Assembly (NCBI GenBank): GCA_947631455.1
Contig: CANRLH010000002.1
Location: 219,312-283,311 of the forward strand
Length of the DNA stretch: 64,000 nucleotides
Source: an uncultured Clostridia bacterium
GTDB lineage: Bacteria > Bacillota > Clostridia > Oscillospirales > Ruminococcaceae
Direction of reading: 5' to 3'
The notes beneath the pieces were generated by a model. That model had not been told where the DNA came from. It did no database searches and saw only the letters and a program-made list of their open reading frames with translations. Shown here piece after piece: positions 17,370 to 26,378 of the stretch. Positions within the stretch are counted from its first letter, which is position 1, and every line of letters begins with the position of its first letter. The translations under genes were made by a program, and so were the position numbers.

Positions 17370-18548
17370 ATGAAATACGATTTTGACACCTGTGTTGACA
17401 GAAGAAATACAAACTCTCTTAAGTGGGATGTAAAGGATAATGAGCTGCCTATGTGGGTAGCTGATATGGACTTTCAGACCGCTCCTGAGGTGCGCGAGGA
17501 GATAATAAAAAGAGCTGAGCACGGAGTTTTCGGATATTCGGTTGTTTCCGAAGAATGGTACGACGCATATGTAAACTGGTGGAAAAAAAGGCATGGCCTT
17601 AAGATGGATAGAGATTCACTTATCTTCTGTACGGGGGTTATTCCGGCAATATCCAGCATCGTGAGAAAGCTTACCACACCGGCGGAGAAAGTTCTGATAC
17701 AGACGCCTGTATACAATATATTTTTTAACTGTATTTTAAACAACGGCAGGGAGGTTATAGAAAGCCCGCTTATGTATGACGGAAGTGAGTACTCGGTGGA
17801 CTTTTGTGATCTTGAAAAAAAGCTTTCAGATCCTCAGACTTCGCTTATGATACTATGCAATCCGCACAATCCGGTAGGTAAAATCTGGGATAAAGAAACG
17901 CTTAGCAGGATAGGAGAGCTTTGCAAAAAGCACGGAGTTATCGTCATTTCAGACGAGATCCACTGTGATATAACCGACCCCGGGTGCGGATATATACCGT
18001 TTGCATCGGTCAGCGACGTGTGCCGGGAAATAAGTATTACCTTAATAGCTCCTACAAAAGCTTTTAACCTTGCGGGAATTCAGACGTCAGCGGTATTTGC
18101 GTCAAACGCATTTTTGAGACACAAGATATATCGCGGTCTTAATACAGATGAGGTCGCAGAGCCAAACGCTTTTGCTGTGAATGCGGCAGTGGCTGCGTTT
18201 ACAAGGGGCGGTGAATGGCTTGATGAGTTAAGGGAATATATATATAAAAACAAAAAGATCACTTCTGAATTTTTAATCAAAGAGCTTAAAGAGGTAAGAC
18301 TTGTGCCTTCAAAAGCGACATATCTTTTGTGGCTTGACTGCTCTTTATTTTCAGATGATTCCGACGAGCTCGCCGAGTTTATACGTTCGAAAACAGGTCT
18401 TTACCTTTCGTCGGGAAGTGTATACGGTTTAGGCTCAAAAAGCTTTTTGCGTTTAAATATTGCTTGTCCTAAAGACAGGCTTGTTGACGGGCTATTAAGG
18501 CTTAAGCAGGGCGTCTCAGAGTATATAGAACATAAAAAATTGACCTGA
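17370..18548 (+). CDS. MalY/PatB-type PLP enzyme (cystathionine beta-lyase / aminotransferase)
   Basis: This 392-residue fold-type I PLP enzyme opens with the MalY/PatB N-terminus: DRRNTNSLKWD then LPMWVADMDFQTAPEV. It carries CNPHNPVGKIW, VISDEIHCDI, and the PLP lysine in APTKAFNLAGIQTS. Relatives cleave cystathionine or cysteine, and some make H2S or volatile thiols. The substrate cannot be read from the sequence. The SD is GGAGGG. The 154-bp gap upstream of it has no clear promoter. It stands alone before the SASP gene. Confidence 0.9.
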   Translation: MKYDFDTCVDRRNTNSLKWDVKDNELPMWVADMDFQTAPEVREEIIKRAEHGVFGYSVVSEEWYDAYVNWWKKRHGLKMDRDSLIFCTGVIPAISSIVRKLTTPAEKVLIQTPVYNIFFNCILNNGREVIESPLMYDGSEYSVDFCDLEKKLSDPQTSLMILCNPHNPVGKIWDKETLSRIGELCKKHGVIVISDEIHCDITDPGCGYIPFASVSDVCREISITLIAPTKAFNLAGIQTSAVFASNAFLRHKIYRGLNTDEVAEPNAFAVNAAVAAFTRGGEWLDELREYIYKNKKITSEFLIKELKEVRLVPSKATYLLWLDCSLFSDDSDELAEFIRSKTGLYLSSGSVYGLGSKSFLRLNIACPKDRLVDGLLRLKQGVSEYIEHKKLT

Positions 18549-18598
18549 ATTTTTATTATCGACAAAAATTTTACAAAAATTCTATTATAAAAATTACC

Positions 18599-18629
18599 GC
18601 TAATAAAAAAATCATCGTTTCACATAATA
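18599..18629 (+). promoter_or_regulatory. Possible forespore (sigma-G-type) promoter for the SASP gene
   Basis: CATAATA at 18623-18629 matches the sigma-G -10 consensus. A GCTAATA block lies 17 bases upstream as a loose -35. No TTGACA/TATAAT promoter is seen in this gap, as expected for a SASP gene. Confidence 0.35.
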
Positions 18630-18668
18630 TTTTTGCAACCCGAAATAAAAGAAAAAGGAGTGAAAACG

Positions 18669-18857
18669 ATGAAGGGAATCACAACTGAGCAGGGCAGACA
18701 GACTCTTGAGAAGTTCAAGATCGAGGCTGCTAATGAAGTAGGAGTAAACCTCAAGCAGGGATATAACGGCGACCTTACTTCTCGTGAGGCAGGTTCTGTA
18801 GGCGGTCAGATGGTTAAGAAGATGATCGACGCATATAAGACAGGTTCAGCTAAGTAG
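18669..18857 (+). CDS. Alpha/beta-type small acid-soluble spore protein
   Basis: This 62-residue protein coats spore DNA and protects it from UV and heat. It has the two SASP signatures: KIEAANEVGVNLKQGYNGDLTSREAG, including the GPR protease region around residues 17-22, and GSVGGQMVKKMI near the C-terminus. The start at the ATG at 18669 was chosen for its AAAGGAG SD; the upstream in-frame extension is not SASP-like. It is monocistronic with its own terminator. Its presence means that the organism can make spores. Confidence 0.95.
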   Translation: MKGITTEQGRQTLEKFKIEAANEVGVNLKQGYNGDLTSREAGSVGGQMVKKMIDAYKTGSAK

Positions 18858-18878
18858 TTAAATCTTAAATAAAGAAAA

Positions 18879-18913
18879 AATCCGTGCGGATGTTTTATTC
18901 TGCACGGATTTTT
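18879..18913 (+). terminator. Terminator after the SASP gene
   Basis: AATCCGTGCGGA and TCTGCACGGATT form a 12-bp stem (one mismatch) followed by a T tract. Confidence 0.85.
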
Positions 18914-18964
18914 GCGTTATACAATTGTTTGAATGCTTTATCGTTCTGCTTAAAAGTTTAAAGC

Positions 18965-20401
18965 TTACGAAATGATAGGCTCGAACCTTACTCTTATATA
19001 GGGAAGCTTTTCGATAGTTGTATAAGTGTTTAAAAGGCCGTCGGGAGCGGAAAGATCGTTTTCTCCGCTTGCCGGAGGAGCAAATATTTTAAGCGTCATA
19101 TCAGCTTCGCCGTCAAGAGGCTTTTCGTAAAACGCAGACATAAGGTCGATAGTTTTGGCCTCAGGAGATTTATAAAACCACTTTCCGTTTATTTCCATCA
19201 TAAGGTTTGAATCGTCTTCGAAAACGACCTCGCAGAAGGTCGGGTTCTTATCAAAGTGAATTGGCACGGCAAGCCCCTCGGCGTCCTCGCTTCCGCCCCA
19301 GCGGAGCGTAGCGGGAAGCGTTACTTCATCGCCCAGCTTCATTTCAGGCATAAAATATTCGTCGTGGATTATCTCCTTGTAGGTTTTCATAACCGGCTGT
19401 TCGATTCCAACATCCGGGTTATTTGGATCTTCTATCTCAAGCCCGAGACGACCTCTGTCTCTGAACTGATAGAAGGTAAAGCCTGTGTACCAAAGAGCCT
19501 CTTCTCTTTTAACCCTGTCGCAGTAAGCCTTTACCATCTCTGCCTGATCCCAAGGACCGGTAACATCGCCGTCAGCATTGAACTCGCTCATTACCATTGG
19601 CTTTGCAACTCCGCCGTTAAGCTCCTTGAACCGCTCATAAGCCGCCTTAGTATAGTCGTATACGTCGTCAACCTTTTCTCTTTTAAAGGTGTTTCCTCCC
19701 TTTTCGGCAACGTCATAAGGCCAGCCCCAGTGAAGAGCCATATATTTGTCGATGCTCCATATATCAGTGTCGATGACTGCCTGCTTGAATTCTTCTTCCT
19801 TTTCAATTTTTCCTGTGCTCGGATCCTCCACACCGCCTGTGCATAAAATGGTCTGGACGTTAGGAGCGTACTCTTTAAGTATTTTATTAAAGCGGCAGTA
19901 AAATTCTGCTATCTCCGCATAAGTTGCTCTTTTTGTGAAAGAGAACCAGTCGCCGGTAGCCTCGTGATTGACTCTAAGCATCATTCTACCAAACGGTTTT
20001 AAGTCGTTTGCAATCGCGATAAGATGATCGTCCGTGACATTCGGGTCGATCGTAAGAGTTAAAATTACGTCCTGCCCGTGACGTCTTACATCTCTCATAC
20101 AGGTAAACGGCTCGCCGTCGGTGTTTCCTTCAAGACCGCCCCTGTACGGAAAGTAATCGTCGTAAGGGTAATCCCACTGAAACGATACGTCTGCGTCTTT
20201 CATAACCTCTGAGATCCTGCCCGGCCATTCCTTGTCGAGCGGGTAGTAACAGTACATAAGACTTATCGCTCTGTGAGGTCTTCCCATTTTATGCAGGATA
20301 TAGTCCTGGTTGACATATTCTCCTCTCTCAGAGCCGTCGCCCAGATCTACCGCACATTTTGCTTTTCCCATATGAATAGAATAAATCTTGTAATCATCCA
20401 T
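18965..20401 (-). CDS. Clan GH-A glycoside hydrolase, GH26-like
   Basis: This 478-residue protein has a TIM-barrel hydrolase domain (about 35-350) and a C-terminal beta-rich domain (about 355-478). The likely acid/base Glu is in MLRVNHEATGDWF (GH26 enzymes have a His-Glu pair here), and the likely nucleophile is in PMVMSEFNADG. Aromatic, substrate-cleft-like motifs include HWGWPYD and GFTFYQFRDRG. No signal peptide is present, unlike secreted mannanases. Beta-mannanase-type activity is the closest guess; the family assignment is uncertain. The SD is AAGGAGG. It follows the serine-hydrolase lipoprotein gene by 13 bp and probably shares its transcript. Confidence 0.65.
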   Translation of the reverse strand: MDDYKIYSIHMGKAKCAVDLGDGSERGEYVNQDYILHKMGRPHRAISLMYCYYPLDKEWPGRISEVMKDADVSFQWDYPYDDYFPYRGGLEGNTDGEPFTCMRDVRRHGQDVILTLTIDPNVTDDHLIAIANDLKPFGRMMLRVNHEATGDWFSFTKRATYAEIAEFYCRFNKILKEYAPNVQTILCTGGVEDPSTGKIEKEEEFKQAVIDTDIWSIDKYMALHWGWPYDVAEKGGNTFKREKVDDVYDYTKAAYERFKELNGGVAKPMVMSEFNADGDVTGPWDQAEMVKAYCDRVKREEALWYTGFTFYQFRDRGRLGLEIEDPNNPDVGIEQPVMKTYKEIIHDEYFMPEMKLGDEVTLPATLRWGGSEDAEGLAVPIHFDKNPTFCEVVFEDDSNLMMEINGKWFYKSPEAKTIDLMSAFYEKPLDGEADMTLKIFAPPASGENDLSAPDGLLNTYTTIEKLPYIRVRFEPIIS

Positions 20402-20414
20402 ACAGTGATCCTCC

Positions 20415-21494
20415 TTATTTTTTAATATTTATGACTGTGTTAATTTTGTAAAAAACAACAGCAAGCTTTTTAAATATCTCAGCGCTTTGCTCTGTCTCCG
20501 GAGCCTGATTTGTAAAAATTACAAGCACAAACGGAGATTCAGCAAATACAATTGCGCAGTCGTGAAACTGATTCTCATTTCCCCACGAGCCGAATTCCGA
20601 GCCGTATTTTTCGCATACAGTGTATTTTGATTCAAGAGCAGAGCGTATCTGCATATTTACGTCAACGTCATCAGCGCTCATGATTTCTTTTAAAAAAGAG
20701 CCGTACCTGCCCGATTTTATGTATTCGTAAACATCGGTGTAGTTTCTAAGCATTTCCGCTGCCGTGCAGTGTGTGAATATCCATCCTGAGCCAAGATAGC
20801 AGTTGTTAGTAAGCCGTGTCTGATTGGCATTGTACTGAGAATATCCGTAATAGTTGTTTAAAAGAAAATACGCAGTATTGTCGCTGTAGGAAACAGCTCT
20901 TTTCATAAGCTCCTTTGTACTTATACCCGTCCCGTTTGAAAGACCGGCAGTATAACCCGTATCTCCTTCCCAGGCAGACCATTTATTTATTATCTGATCA
21001 AGGTTTACGTCGCTTTCAAGAAGAGATTTAACATAAGGGACTTTTATGGTAGAACAGGTCATAAAGTCCCTATGCTGATTGAAATTTATCTCAGCACCGG
21101 TGTTCATATTTTTATATGAAAAAGCAAGCGAAAAGTCCGCGCCGTTTATTATATCCTGAAGCTCATCTAAAAATCCGTTAAAGTCGGGCATTGAAATAAC
21201 GCTGTCAAATCCTGAAATAGAAAACGAATAGCTGTATTGGTCATTATTGACCTTTGTCGGTTTATTTTCTTTTGTGACGACATCAGTCAGAGTAGCTTTT
21301 GTCGCAGTAGTGGTCTGAGCGGTGGCCGCGTTGCCGGAAGAATTTGTGTCCGAAGATGACGAAACGCGATCGGCGCTGCTTTCGGCGGATGCCGACGAGT
21401 CTGACGAAGCCTTTGAGGCGTCACCGGTCGAAGAACAACCGCAAAGGATAAGCGCCGCCAAAGTGGTACAAAATAATCGTTTTGTATAAAGCAT
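20415..21494 (-). CDS. Class A beta-lactamase-like serine hydrolase lipoprotein
   Basis: The start was set at the ATG at 21494 (SD GAGG, 9-base spacing). The 359-residue product has a lipoprotein signal ending LAALILCGC and a Ser/Thr/Ala-rich linker of about 70 residues typical of surface lipoproteins. The serine-hydrolase domain follows. Its catalytic motifs are CSTIKVPYVKSLL (Ser-x-x-Lys), VSYSDNTAYFLLNNYYG (SDN), and a KYG-type third motif in CEKYGSEFGSW instead of KTG. Such proteins are usually peptidoglycan peptidases or unknown hydrolases rather than resistance enzymes. It is promoter-proximal to the GH26-like gene. Confidence 0.8.
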   Translation of the reverse strand: MLYTKRLFCTTLAALILCGCSSTGDASKASSDSSASAESSADRVSSSSDTNSSGNAATAQTTTATKATLTDVVTKENKPTKVNNDQYSYSFSISGFDSVISMPDFNGFLDELQDIINGADFSLAFSYKNMNTGAEINFNQHRDFMTCSTIKVPYVKSLLESDVNLDQIINKWSAWEGDTGYTAGLSNGTGISTKELMKRAVSYSDNTAYFLLNNYYGYSQYNANQTRLTNNCYLGSGWIFTHCTAAEMLRNYTDVYEYIKSGRYGSFLKEIMSADDVDVNMQIRSALESKYTVCEKYGSEFGSWGNENQFHDCAIVFAESPFVLVIFTNQAPETEQSAEIFKKLAVVFYKINTVINIKK

Positions 21495-21611
21495 TAAGGT
21501 TACCTCGCTATAAGGGAACAGCACACAAAAGGTTGTCGTCGGCATTTCATCAGATAGTATTGCCGTTTTGAGCTGCTGAGAGCCTACCCAAAGCTTTAGA
21601 GTGCTGCTATA

Positions 21612-21640
21612 ATTTTACCAGTTTTACCTTATGTTGTCAA
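21612..21640 (-). promoter_or_regulatory. Promoter for the serine-hydrolase / GH26-like pair
   Basis: On the minus strand TTGACA and TAAAAT are separated by 17 bases, about 120 bp upstream of the coding start. The long leader contains no structure I recognise. Confidence 0.65.
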
Positions 21641-21702
21641 GGACTTTGAGTTTTATTCCGGAGTCAGACAGCAAACGACAATAACATTTTACGGATTAAA
21701 TT

Positions 21703-23718
21703 TCAGTTTAGAACAATAATAGCTTTTGGTTCTTTGATTACCATGTTCATTGATGTCTGAAGCGTTGATGCGGATACCCTTAACAGGCTTCGTCCGCCGT
21801 TTCCGTAATAAGGGTCGGCATAGTAAAAATACAAGGTGCCGTTTATGTACTCATATCCGCACACAACTACATAATGAGTCCCTGAAGAATAATGTGTCAC
21901 TATTGATGACGTATATTGAACTACAACTATTGCGCGGTGGCCGCCGTCGATCTGTTTTTTTAATATAGAAGAGCAATCGCTGCCGTAGATGTTTTTTGCG
22001 CTGTACTTTCCGTTGGAATACTTTCTTATAAGCTCTAAAAGCTTTGGCGCGGTCATGCCTCCGCCTGTTCTTAAGCTTCCCTGATCGTTCAAGGCGTTTT
22101 TCTCGCTGAAAAGGATAAGGTCGTCCTTGTTGTAGCTTTCATTTTTCTCGCTGTTTATAAGTATGCTTACAGCGGCAGGACCGCATGCTGAATATCCGGC
22201 TATATTGTCGCCAAACTGCCCGATAGCCGCTGTATTTAACATTTTTGCGCCGGACTGAACCGACACACTGTTTTTGTTTATCAAAACCTCACCGTAGCGG
22301 AATTTTAATATCGCATAAGATGGATATTTTGAACTGAAATACCCGCTGTAAAATGATCCCGCCTCAACGCTGCCGATATTGCGATAGCTTTTGTCGTATA
22401 TTGTCGATTTTGTTTTAATGTAAAACAGCGTGCCGAAAGGAGACGGCTTTGTTTTATAAGTAAATATAGTTGGTTCAGAAAAATAAGTTCTGCCGTTTAT
22501 TCTTTTGTATGTATACGCCTTAAGATAATATGTCGTGTCGGCTTTGAGATAGTCAAATCTCAGCGATGAACCGCCCTGTGTCATATATTCGCCTTTAAAG
22601 TCCTTGTTGTCGGCGATCCACATTCTGTAACCCTCGGCGCCGTTTACTTTGTTAAATTCAATTCTCAGAGCGTTTGTAACGCTGTTTGATCTGCTAAAGT
22701 CAGGCGTAGGCCGGTCGATTATCTTTGTTTTGTATGTAAATATCGTAGGCTCAGAAAAATAAGTTTTACCGTTTATTCTTTTGTATGTATATGCCTTAAG
22801 ATAATATGTCGTGTCAGCTTTGAGATAGTCAAACCTCAGCGATGATCCGCCCTGTGTCATATATTCGCCCTTAAAGTCCTTGTTGTCAGCGATCCACATT
22901 CTGTAACCCTCGGCGCCGTTTACTTTGTTAAATTCTATTCTCAGAGCGTTCGCAACGCTGTTTGATCTGTTAAAGTCAGGCGTAGGCCGGTCGATTATCT
23001 TTGTTTTGTATGTAAATATCGTAGGCTCAGAAAAATAAGTTTTACCGTTTATTCTTTTGTATGTATATGCCTTAAGATAATATGTCGTGTCAGCTTTGAG
23101 ATAGTCAAACCTCAGCGATGATCCGCCCTGTGTCATATATTCGCCCTTAAAGTCCTTGTTGTCAGCGATCCACATTCTGTAACCCTCGGCGCCGTTTACT
23201 TTGTTAAATTCTATTCTCAGAGCGTTCGCAACGCTGTTTGATCTGTCAAAGTCAGGCGTAGGACTGTCTATCACCTTAGTGTTAAAAGTAAAAAACAGTG
23301 GCTCAGAATAATAAGTATTTTCACCGATGGTTTTGTAGGCGACTGCCTTTAGATAATATGTTGTGCTTGACAAAAGTCCGCTGACGCTTAAAGTTTTCTC
23401 TCCCTGTACGGTTATGTCAGAAGAAAAGTCAGCGCTGTCTGAAACCCAAAGGCTGAAGCCGTCCGCCTGCGATTCTTTAAAAGTTACGGTTATTGAATCT
23501 GAGGTCGAGCTTATGCCGTCTGTCTCTGGAGCGGGGATAATATCGGCATCATTGTTGTCATCGTCCGTCTGAGCGTATGTGGTGTAAAATGTATAAGCGT
23601 CATTGTCTGTATCATAGGCGCTTGCAGAAAAGGCACAGAAAGCAATACTTAATGTAAATATAGAAACCAGCGCAAGAGATATTCTGAACAAGCGGTTAAA
23701 CGAGTTTTTATGTATCAT
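21703..23718 (-). CDS. Secreted repeat protein with C-terminal C39-like cysteine peptidase
   Basis: This 671-residue protein has a signal peptide (about 1-34, ending FCAFSASA), then a diverged FN3-type domain (about 60-150), three almost identical 92-residue FN3-type repeats, an SH3b-like region (about 430-485), and a C39_2-type papain-fold peptidase (about 490-671). The peptidase shows Cys in YSACGPAAVSIL, His in GTHYVVVCGYEY, and Asp in YADPYYGNG. The repeats share motifs such as GAEGYRMWIADNKDF and TTYYLKAYTYKRING. It probably acts on the cell surface or in the medium, as an adhesin-like peptidase or wall-associated hydrolase; the substrate is unknown. It has a good promoter of its own (23755-23783). 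Confidence 0.85.
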   Translation of the reverse strand: MIHKNSFNRLFRISLALVSIFTLSIAFCAFSASAYDTDNDAYTFYTTYAQTDDDNNDADIIPAPETDGISSTSDSITVTFKESQADGFSLWVSDSADFSSDITVQGEKTLSVSGLLSSTTYYLKAVAYKTIGENTYYSEPLFFTFNTKVIDSPTPDFDRSNSVANALRIEFNKVNGAEGYRMWIADNKDFKGEYMTQGGSSLRFDYLKADTTYYLKAYTYKRINGKTYFSEPTIFTYKTKIIDRPTPDFNRSNSVANALRIEFNKVNGAEGYRMWIADNKDFKGEYMTQGGSSLRFDYLKADTTYYLKAYTYKRINGKTYFSEPTIFTYKTKIIDRPTPDFSRSNSVTNALRIEFNKVNGAEGYRMWIADNKDFKGEYMTQGGSSLRFDYLKADTTYYLKAYTYKRINGRTYFSEPTIFTYKTKPSPFGTLFYIKTKSTIYDKSYRNIGSVEAGSFYSGYFSSKYPSYAILKFRYGEVLINKNSVSVQSGAKMLNTAAIGQFGDNIAGYSACGPAAVSILINSEKNESYNKDDLILFSEKNALNDQGSLRTGGGMTAPKLLELIRKYSNGKYSAKNIYGSDCSSILKKQIDGGHRAIVVVQYTSSIVTHYSSGTHYVVVCGYEYINGTLYFYYADPYYGNGGRSLLRVSASTLQTSMNMVIKEPKAIIVLN
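22433..23260 (-). repeat. Three tandem 276-bp repeats in the C39-like peptidase gene
   Basis: Three in-frame units of exactly 276 bp (92 codons) have boundaries at 22433, 22709 and 22985. The two right-hand units are nearly identical at the DNA level over their whole length. The left-hand unit differs mainly at synonymous positions. This implies recent duplication or gene conversion and predicts copy-number variation. Confidence 0.9.
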
Positions 23719-23754
23719 TTATATTCTCCGTTCTTTTTGTTAATTACAAAAACA

Positions 23755-23783
23755 ATTATACATCTAATATAATACTAAGTCAA
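23755..23783 (-). promoter_or_regulatory. Promoter for the C39-like peptidase gene
   Basis: On the minus strand TTGACT and TATAAT are separated by 17 bases, about 35 bp upstream of the start. Confidence 0.75.
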
Positions 23784-23831
23784 GAAACATAGATTTTCAA
23801 ATTATTTTACCGGAGTTATGAACTCATATGA

Positions 23832-23860
23832 TTGATTTTTTGAAAAAGTTGTTGTATAAT
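23832..23860 (+). promoter_or_regulatory. Promoter for the PPIase operon
   Basis: TTGATT and TATAAT are separated by 17 bases, 30 bp before the PPIase start. It is divergent from the peptidase promoter. Confidence 0.7.
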
Positions 23861-23890
23861 CAGAAAAGACTAAATTAAGGAGAGCTTGTT

Positions 23891-24364
23891 ATGGTAGTAA
23901 TTGAAATGGAAAACGAGAAGAAAATAACGATCGAGCTTTATCCTCAGATCGCGCCGATCACGGTTGAGAATTTTTTAAAGCTGGTTAAAGAAGGCTTTTA
24001 TGACGGACTTATTTTTCACAGAGTAATTCCCGGCTTTATGATCCAGGGCGGTGATCCTGAAGGTACCGGAATGGGAGGCGCCAAGGATAAGATCAAGGGT
24101 GAATTTTTGTCAAACGGAATAAGGAACGATCTTAAGCACACAAGGGGAGTTATATCAATGGCAAGAAGTTCTATGCCTGACTCTGCGTCGAGCCAGTTTT
24201 TCATTATGCACAGTGATGCTCCTCATCTTGACGGTAATTATGCGGCTTTCGGAAAAGTCGTTGACGGAATGGACGTAGTTGACGAAATAGCGGCAGTTGA
24301 TTGCGATTTCAGAGATAAACCGCTTAAGGCTCAGAGAATGAAGAGAGTTTACATTAAGGACTGA
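23891..24364 (+). CDS. Cyclophilin-type peptidyl-prolyl cis-trans isomerase
   Basis: This 157-residue, single-domain cytoplasmic cyclophilin speeds proline isomerisation during protein folding. Family motifs are FHRVIPGFMIQGGDPEGTG, the catalytic Arg in that block, SSQFFIMHSDAPHLDG and YAAFGKVVDGMDVVDEI. There is no signal peptide. The SD is AAGGAGAG. It is the first of three tightly packed genes; the next ATG is four bases after its stop. Confidence 0.96.
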   Translation: MVVIEMENEKKITIELYPQIAPITVENFLKLVKEGFYDGLIFHRVIPGFMIQGGDPEGTGMGGAKDKIKGEFLSNGIRNDLKHTRGVISMARSSMPDSASSQFFIMHSDAPHLDGNYAAFGKVVDGMDVVDEIAAVDCDFRDKPLKAQRMKRVYIKD

Positions 24365-24368
24365 TTTG

Positions 24369-25529
24369 ATGATATTAAAAAACGCGAAGATCTTTACAAT
24401 GGATAAAGGCCTTAAGATAATACAGAACGGCTGTATAGAGATAAGCGGCGGAAAGATCGCTTCAGTGACAGAGGATACCGCAAAAGACGGAATAGACCTT
24501 AACGGAGCGTGTGTTTATCCGGGCTTTATAGATTCTCATACGCATCTGGGGCTATTTACGAGCGGCGTGGGAATAGAGGGTGAGGATTTTAACGAAGACT
24601 CAGACCCGGTAACACCTCAGCTTAATACGGTTGACGCCATATACCCGCTTGATTCCTCATTTAAAGATGCCGTATCTGCGGGCGTGACTTCCGCCGTTGT
24701 ATCTCCGGGAAGTACAAATACAGTAGCGGGAACGATCTGTGCTGTTAAAACGAGCGGTATTAGAATCGAGGATATGCTTATAAAGAATGTGGGAATGAAG
24801 TTTTCACTCGGCGAAAACCCGAAGATGACCTATCTTGACAAGGAATCTTCACCTGTAACAAGAATGGCGATAGCGGCGCTTATCAGAGAGGCGCTTACCA
24901 AGGCGAGGAGATATATGCGCCAAAAGTCGGAGGCAAAAGGCATTGAGGATGAGCCGGAGTACGACGCTAAATGCGAAGCGCTTATTCCGCTTTTGAAAAA
25001 GGAAATCAAGGCGCATTTTCACTGTCACAGAGCGGACGACATTTTTACGGCGCTGAGATTATCGAGGGAGTTTGACCTTGACTGTGTTTTGATCCATTGC
25101 ACAGAGGGGCATCTTATAGCTGATAAGCTTAGGCAGGAAAATGCCGAGTGTATAGTAGGTCCTTTGTTATGCGACCGTTCAAAGCCTGAGCTTGCCAATT
25201 TAAGCGAGAAAAATCCTGGGATATTAAGCGGCATGGGCATAAAGACAGCGGTCTGCACCGATCACAGCGAGGTGCCGGTCCAGTATCTTCCGATAAGCGT
25301 GGGAATGGCTGTCAAAAACGGCATGAGCTTTATTGACGGACTTAAAAGTATTACCTGTACCGCCGCTGAAATTGCGGGAATATCTGACAGAGTGGGAAGC
25401 ATTGAAAAGGGCAAGGACGCAGATCTTGTAGTATTTGAGGAAAACCCTTTTGAGATAATGTCCGGCCCCAGACTTGTGATTATTGACGGGAGAATAGTTT
25501 ATGAGAGAGATAAATGCTCAGGAGATTGA
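24369..25529 (+). CDS. Amidohydrolase family protein (imidazolonepropionase-like)
   Basis: This 386-residue metal-dependent amidohydrolase was started at the ATG at 24369, with AAGGA 8 bases upstream inside the PPIase gene. Metal-binding motifs are GFIDSHTHLG (HxH), KAHFHCHRADD, LIHCTEGH, and Asp in AVCTDHSEVP. The C-terminal beta-sandwich signature is GSIEKGKDADLVVFEENPFE. Relatives include imidazolonepropionase and cytosine-deaminase-like enzymes; the natural substrate cannot be told. Its 3' end overlaps the fumarase gene by 29 bases, so the two are translationally coupled. Confidence 0.88.
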   Translation: MILKNAKIFTMDKGLKIIQNGCIEISGGKIASVTEDTAKDGIDLNGACVYPGFIDSHTHLGLFTSGVGIEGEDFNEDSDPVTPQLNTVDAIYPLDSSFKDAVSAGVTSAVVSPGSTNTVAGTICAVKTSGIRIEDMLIKNVGMKFSLGENPKMTYLDKESSPVTRMAIAALIREALTKARRYMRQKSEAKGIEDEPEYDAKCEALIPLLKKEIKAHFHCHRADDIFTALRLSREFDLDCVLIHCTEGHLIADKLRQENAECIVGPLLCDRSKPELANLSEKNPGILSGMGIKTAVCTDHSEVPVQYLPISVGMAVKNGMSFIDGLKSITCTAAEIAGISDRVGSIEKGKDADLVVFEENPFEIMSGPRLVIIDGRIVYERDKCSGD

Positions 25530-26340
25530 AAATACGATTGCAAAGCTTTGCATAAAAGCGAATCTGTTTTTGCCGAAAAGCCTTGAAGAGCTTATAAAGA
25601 CTTGCTCCGGCTGTGAGAGATCGGAGACCGGTAAAAGCGTTTTTGTTGATCTTTTGGATAATATATCCGCTGCAAAAAGTGAAAACATACCGATATGTCA
25701 GGATACGGGAATGGCTGTCGTTTTTGCAGAGATCGGACAGGATGTTCACATCGTCGGCGGATTTGAGGAGGCCGTAAACAATGGAGTGGCAAAGGGCTAT
25801 ACTGAGGGGCTTTTGAGAAAGAGCGTCGTATCGGACCCGCTTGAGAGGGTGAATACGAATGATAATACGCCTGCGGTACTCCACACAAGAATAGTGCCGG
25901 GCGATAAAATAAAGCTCACAGTCGCACCAAAGGGATTTGGCAGCGAAAATATGTCTGCGCTTAAAATGATGACCCCGTCTGCTACTGAGGATGAGATCAT
26001 CGCCTATGTTACTGAAACCGTTTCCCGTGCAGGAAGCAACCCCTGTCCGCCGATAGTGGTCGGCGTTGGAATCGGCGGCGACTTTGAATACTGTGCATAT
26101 CTTGCAAAAAAGGCGCTCATAAGAGATGTGAGTGTAAAAAATCCTAAAAAGCGATATGCAGAGCTTGAGAGGAGAATGCTTGAAAGCATAAACTCGCTTG
26201 GCATAGGTCCTCAGGGCTTCGGCGGAACCGTCACGGCGATGGCGGTCAACATCGAGGAATCGGCAACGCATATTGCGGGACTTCCCGTGTCGGTCAACAT
26301 CGGCTGCCATGTTACAAGACATGCAAGTGAGATAATTTAG
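25501..26340 (+). CDS. Class I fumarase/tartrate dehydratase, alpha subunit
   Basis: This 279-residue protein equals the N-terminal half of [4Fe-4S] fumarases and the alpha subunit of two-subunit forms, which hydrate fumarate to malate or dehydrate tartrate. Motifs are ENIPICQDTGMAVVF (cluster Cys), DNTPAVLHTRIVPGD, RAGSNPCPPIVVGVGIGG (cluster Cys), and NIGCHVTRHASE at the C-terminus (a third Cys). It overlaps the amidohydrolase gene by 29 bases. The beta subunit normally follows directly but is absent: the next element is a terminator, then rpoB. Confidence 0.93.
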   Translation: MREINAQEIENTIAKLCIKANLFLPKSLEELIKTCSGCERSETGKSVFVDLLDNISAAKSENIPICQDTGMAVVFAEIGQDVHIVGGFEEAVNNGVAKGYTEGLLRKSVVSDPLERVNTNDNTPAVLHTRIVPGDKIKLTVAPKGFGSENMSALKMMTPSATEDEIIAYVTETVSRAGSNPCPPIVVGVGIGGDFEYCAYLAKKALIRDVSVKNPKKRYAELERRMLESINSLGIGPQGFGGTVTAMAVNIEESATHIAGLPVSVNIGCHVTRHASEII

Positions 26341-26378
26341 CTTATTATGAAGCATATTATATAATAATGTAGAAAGCA

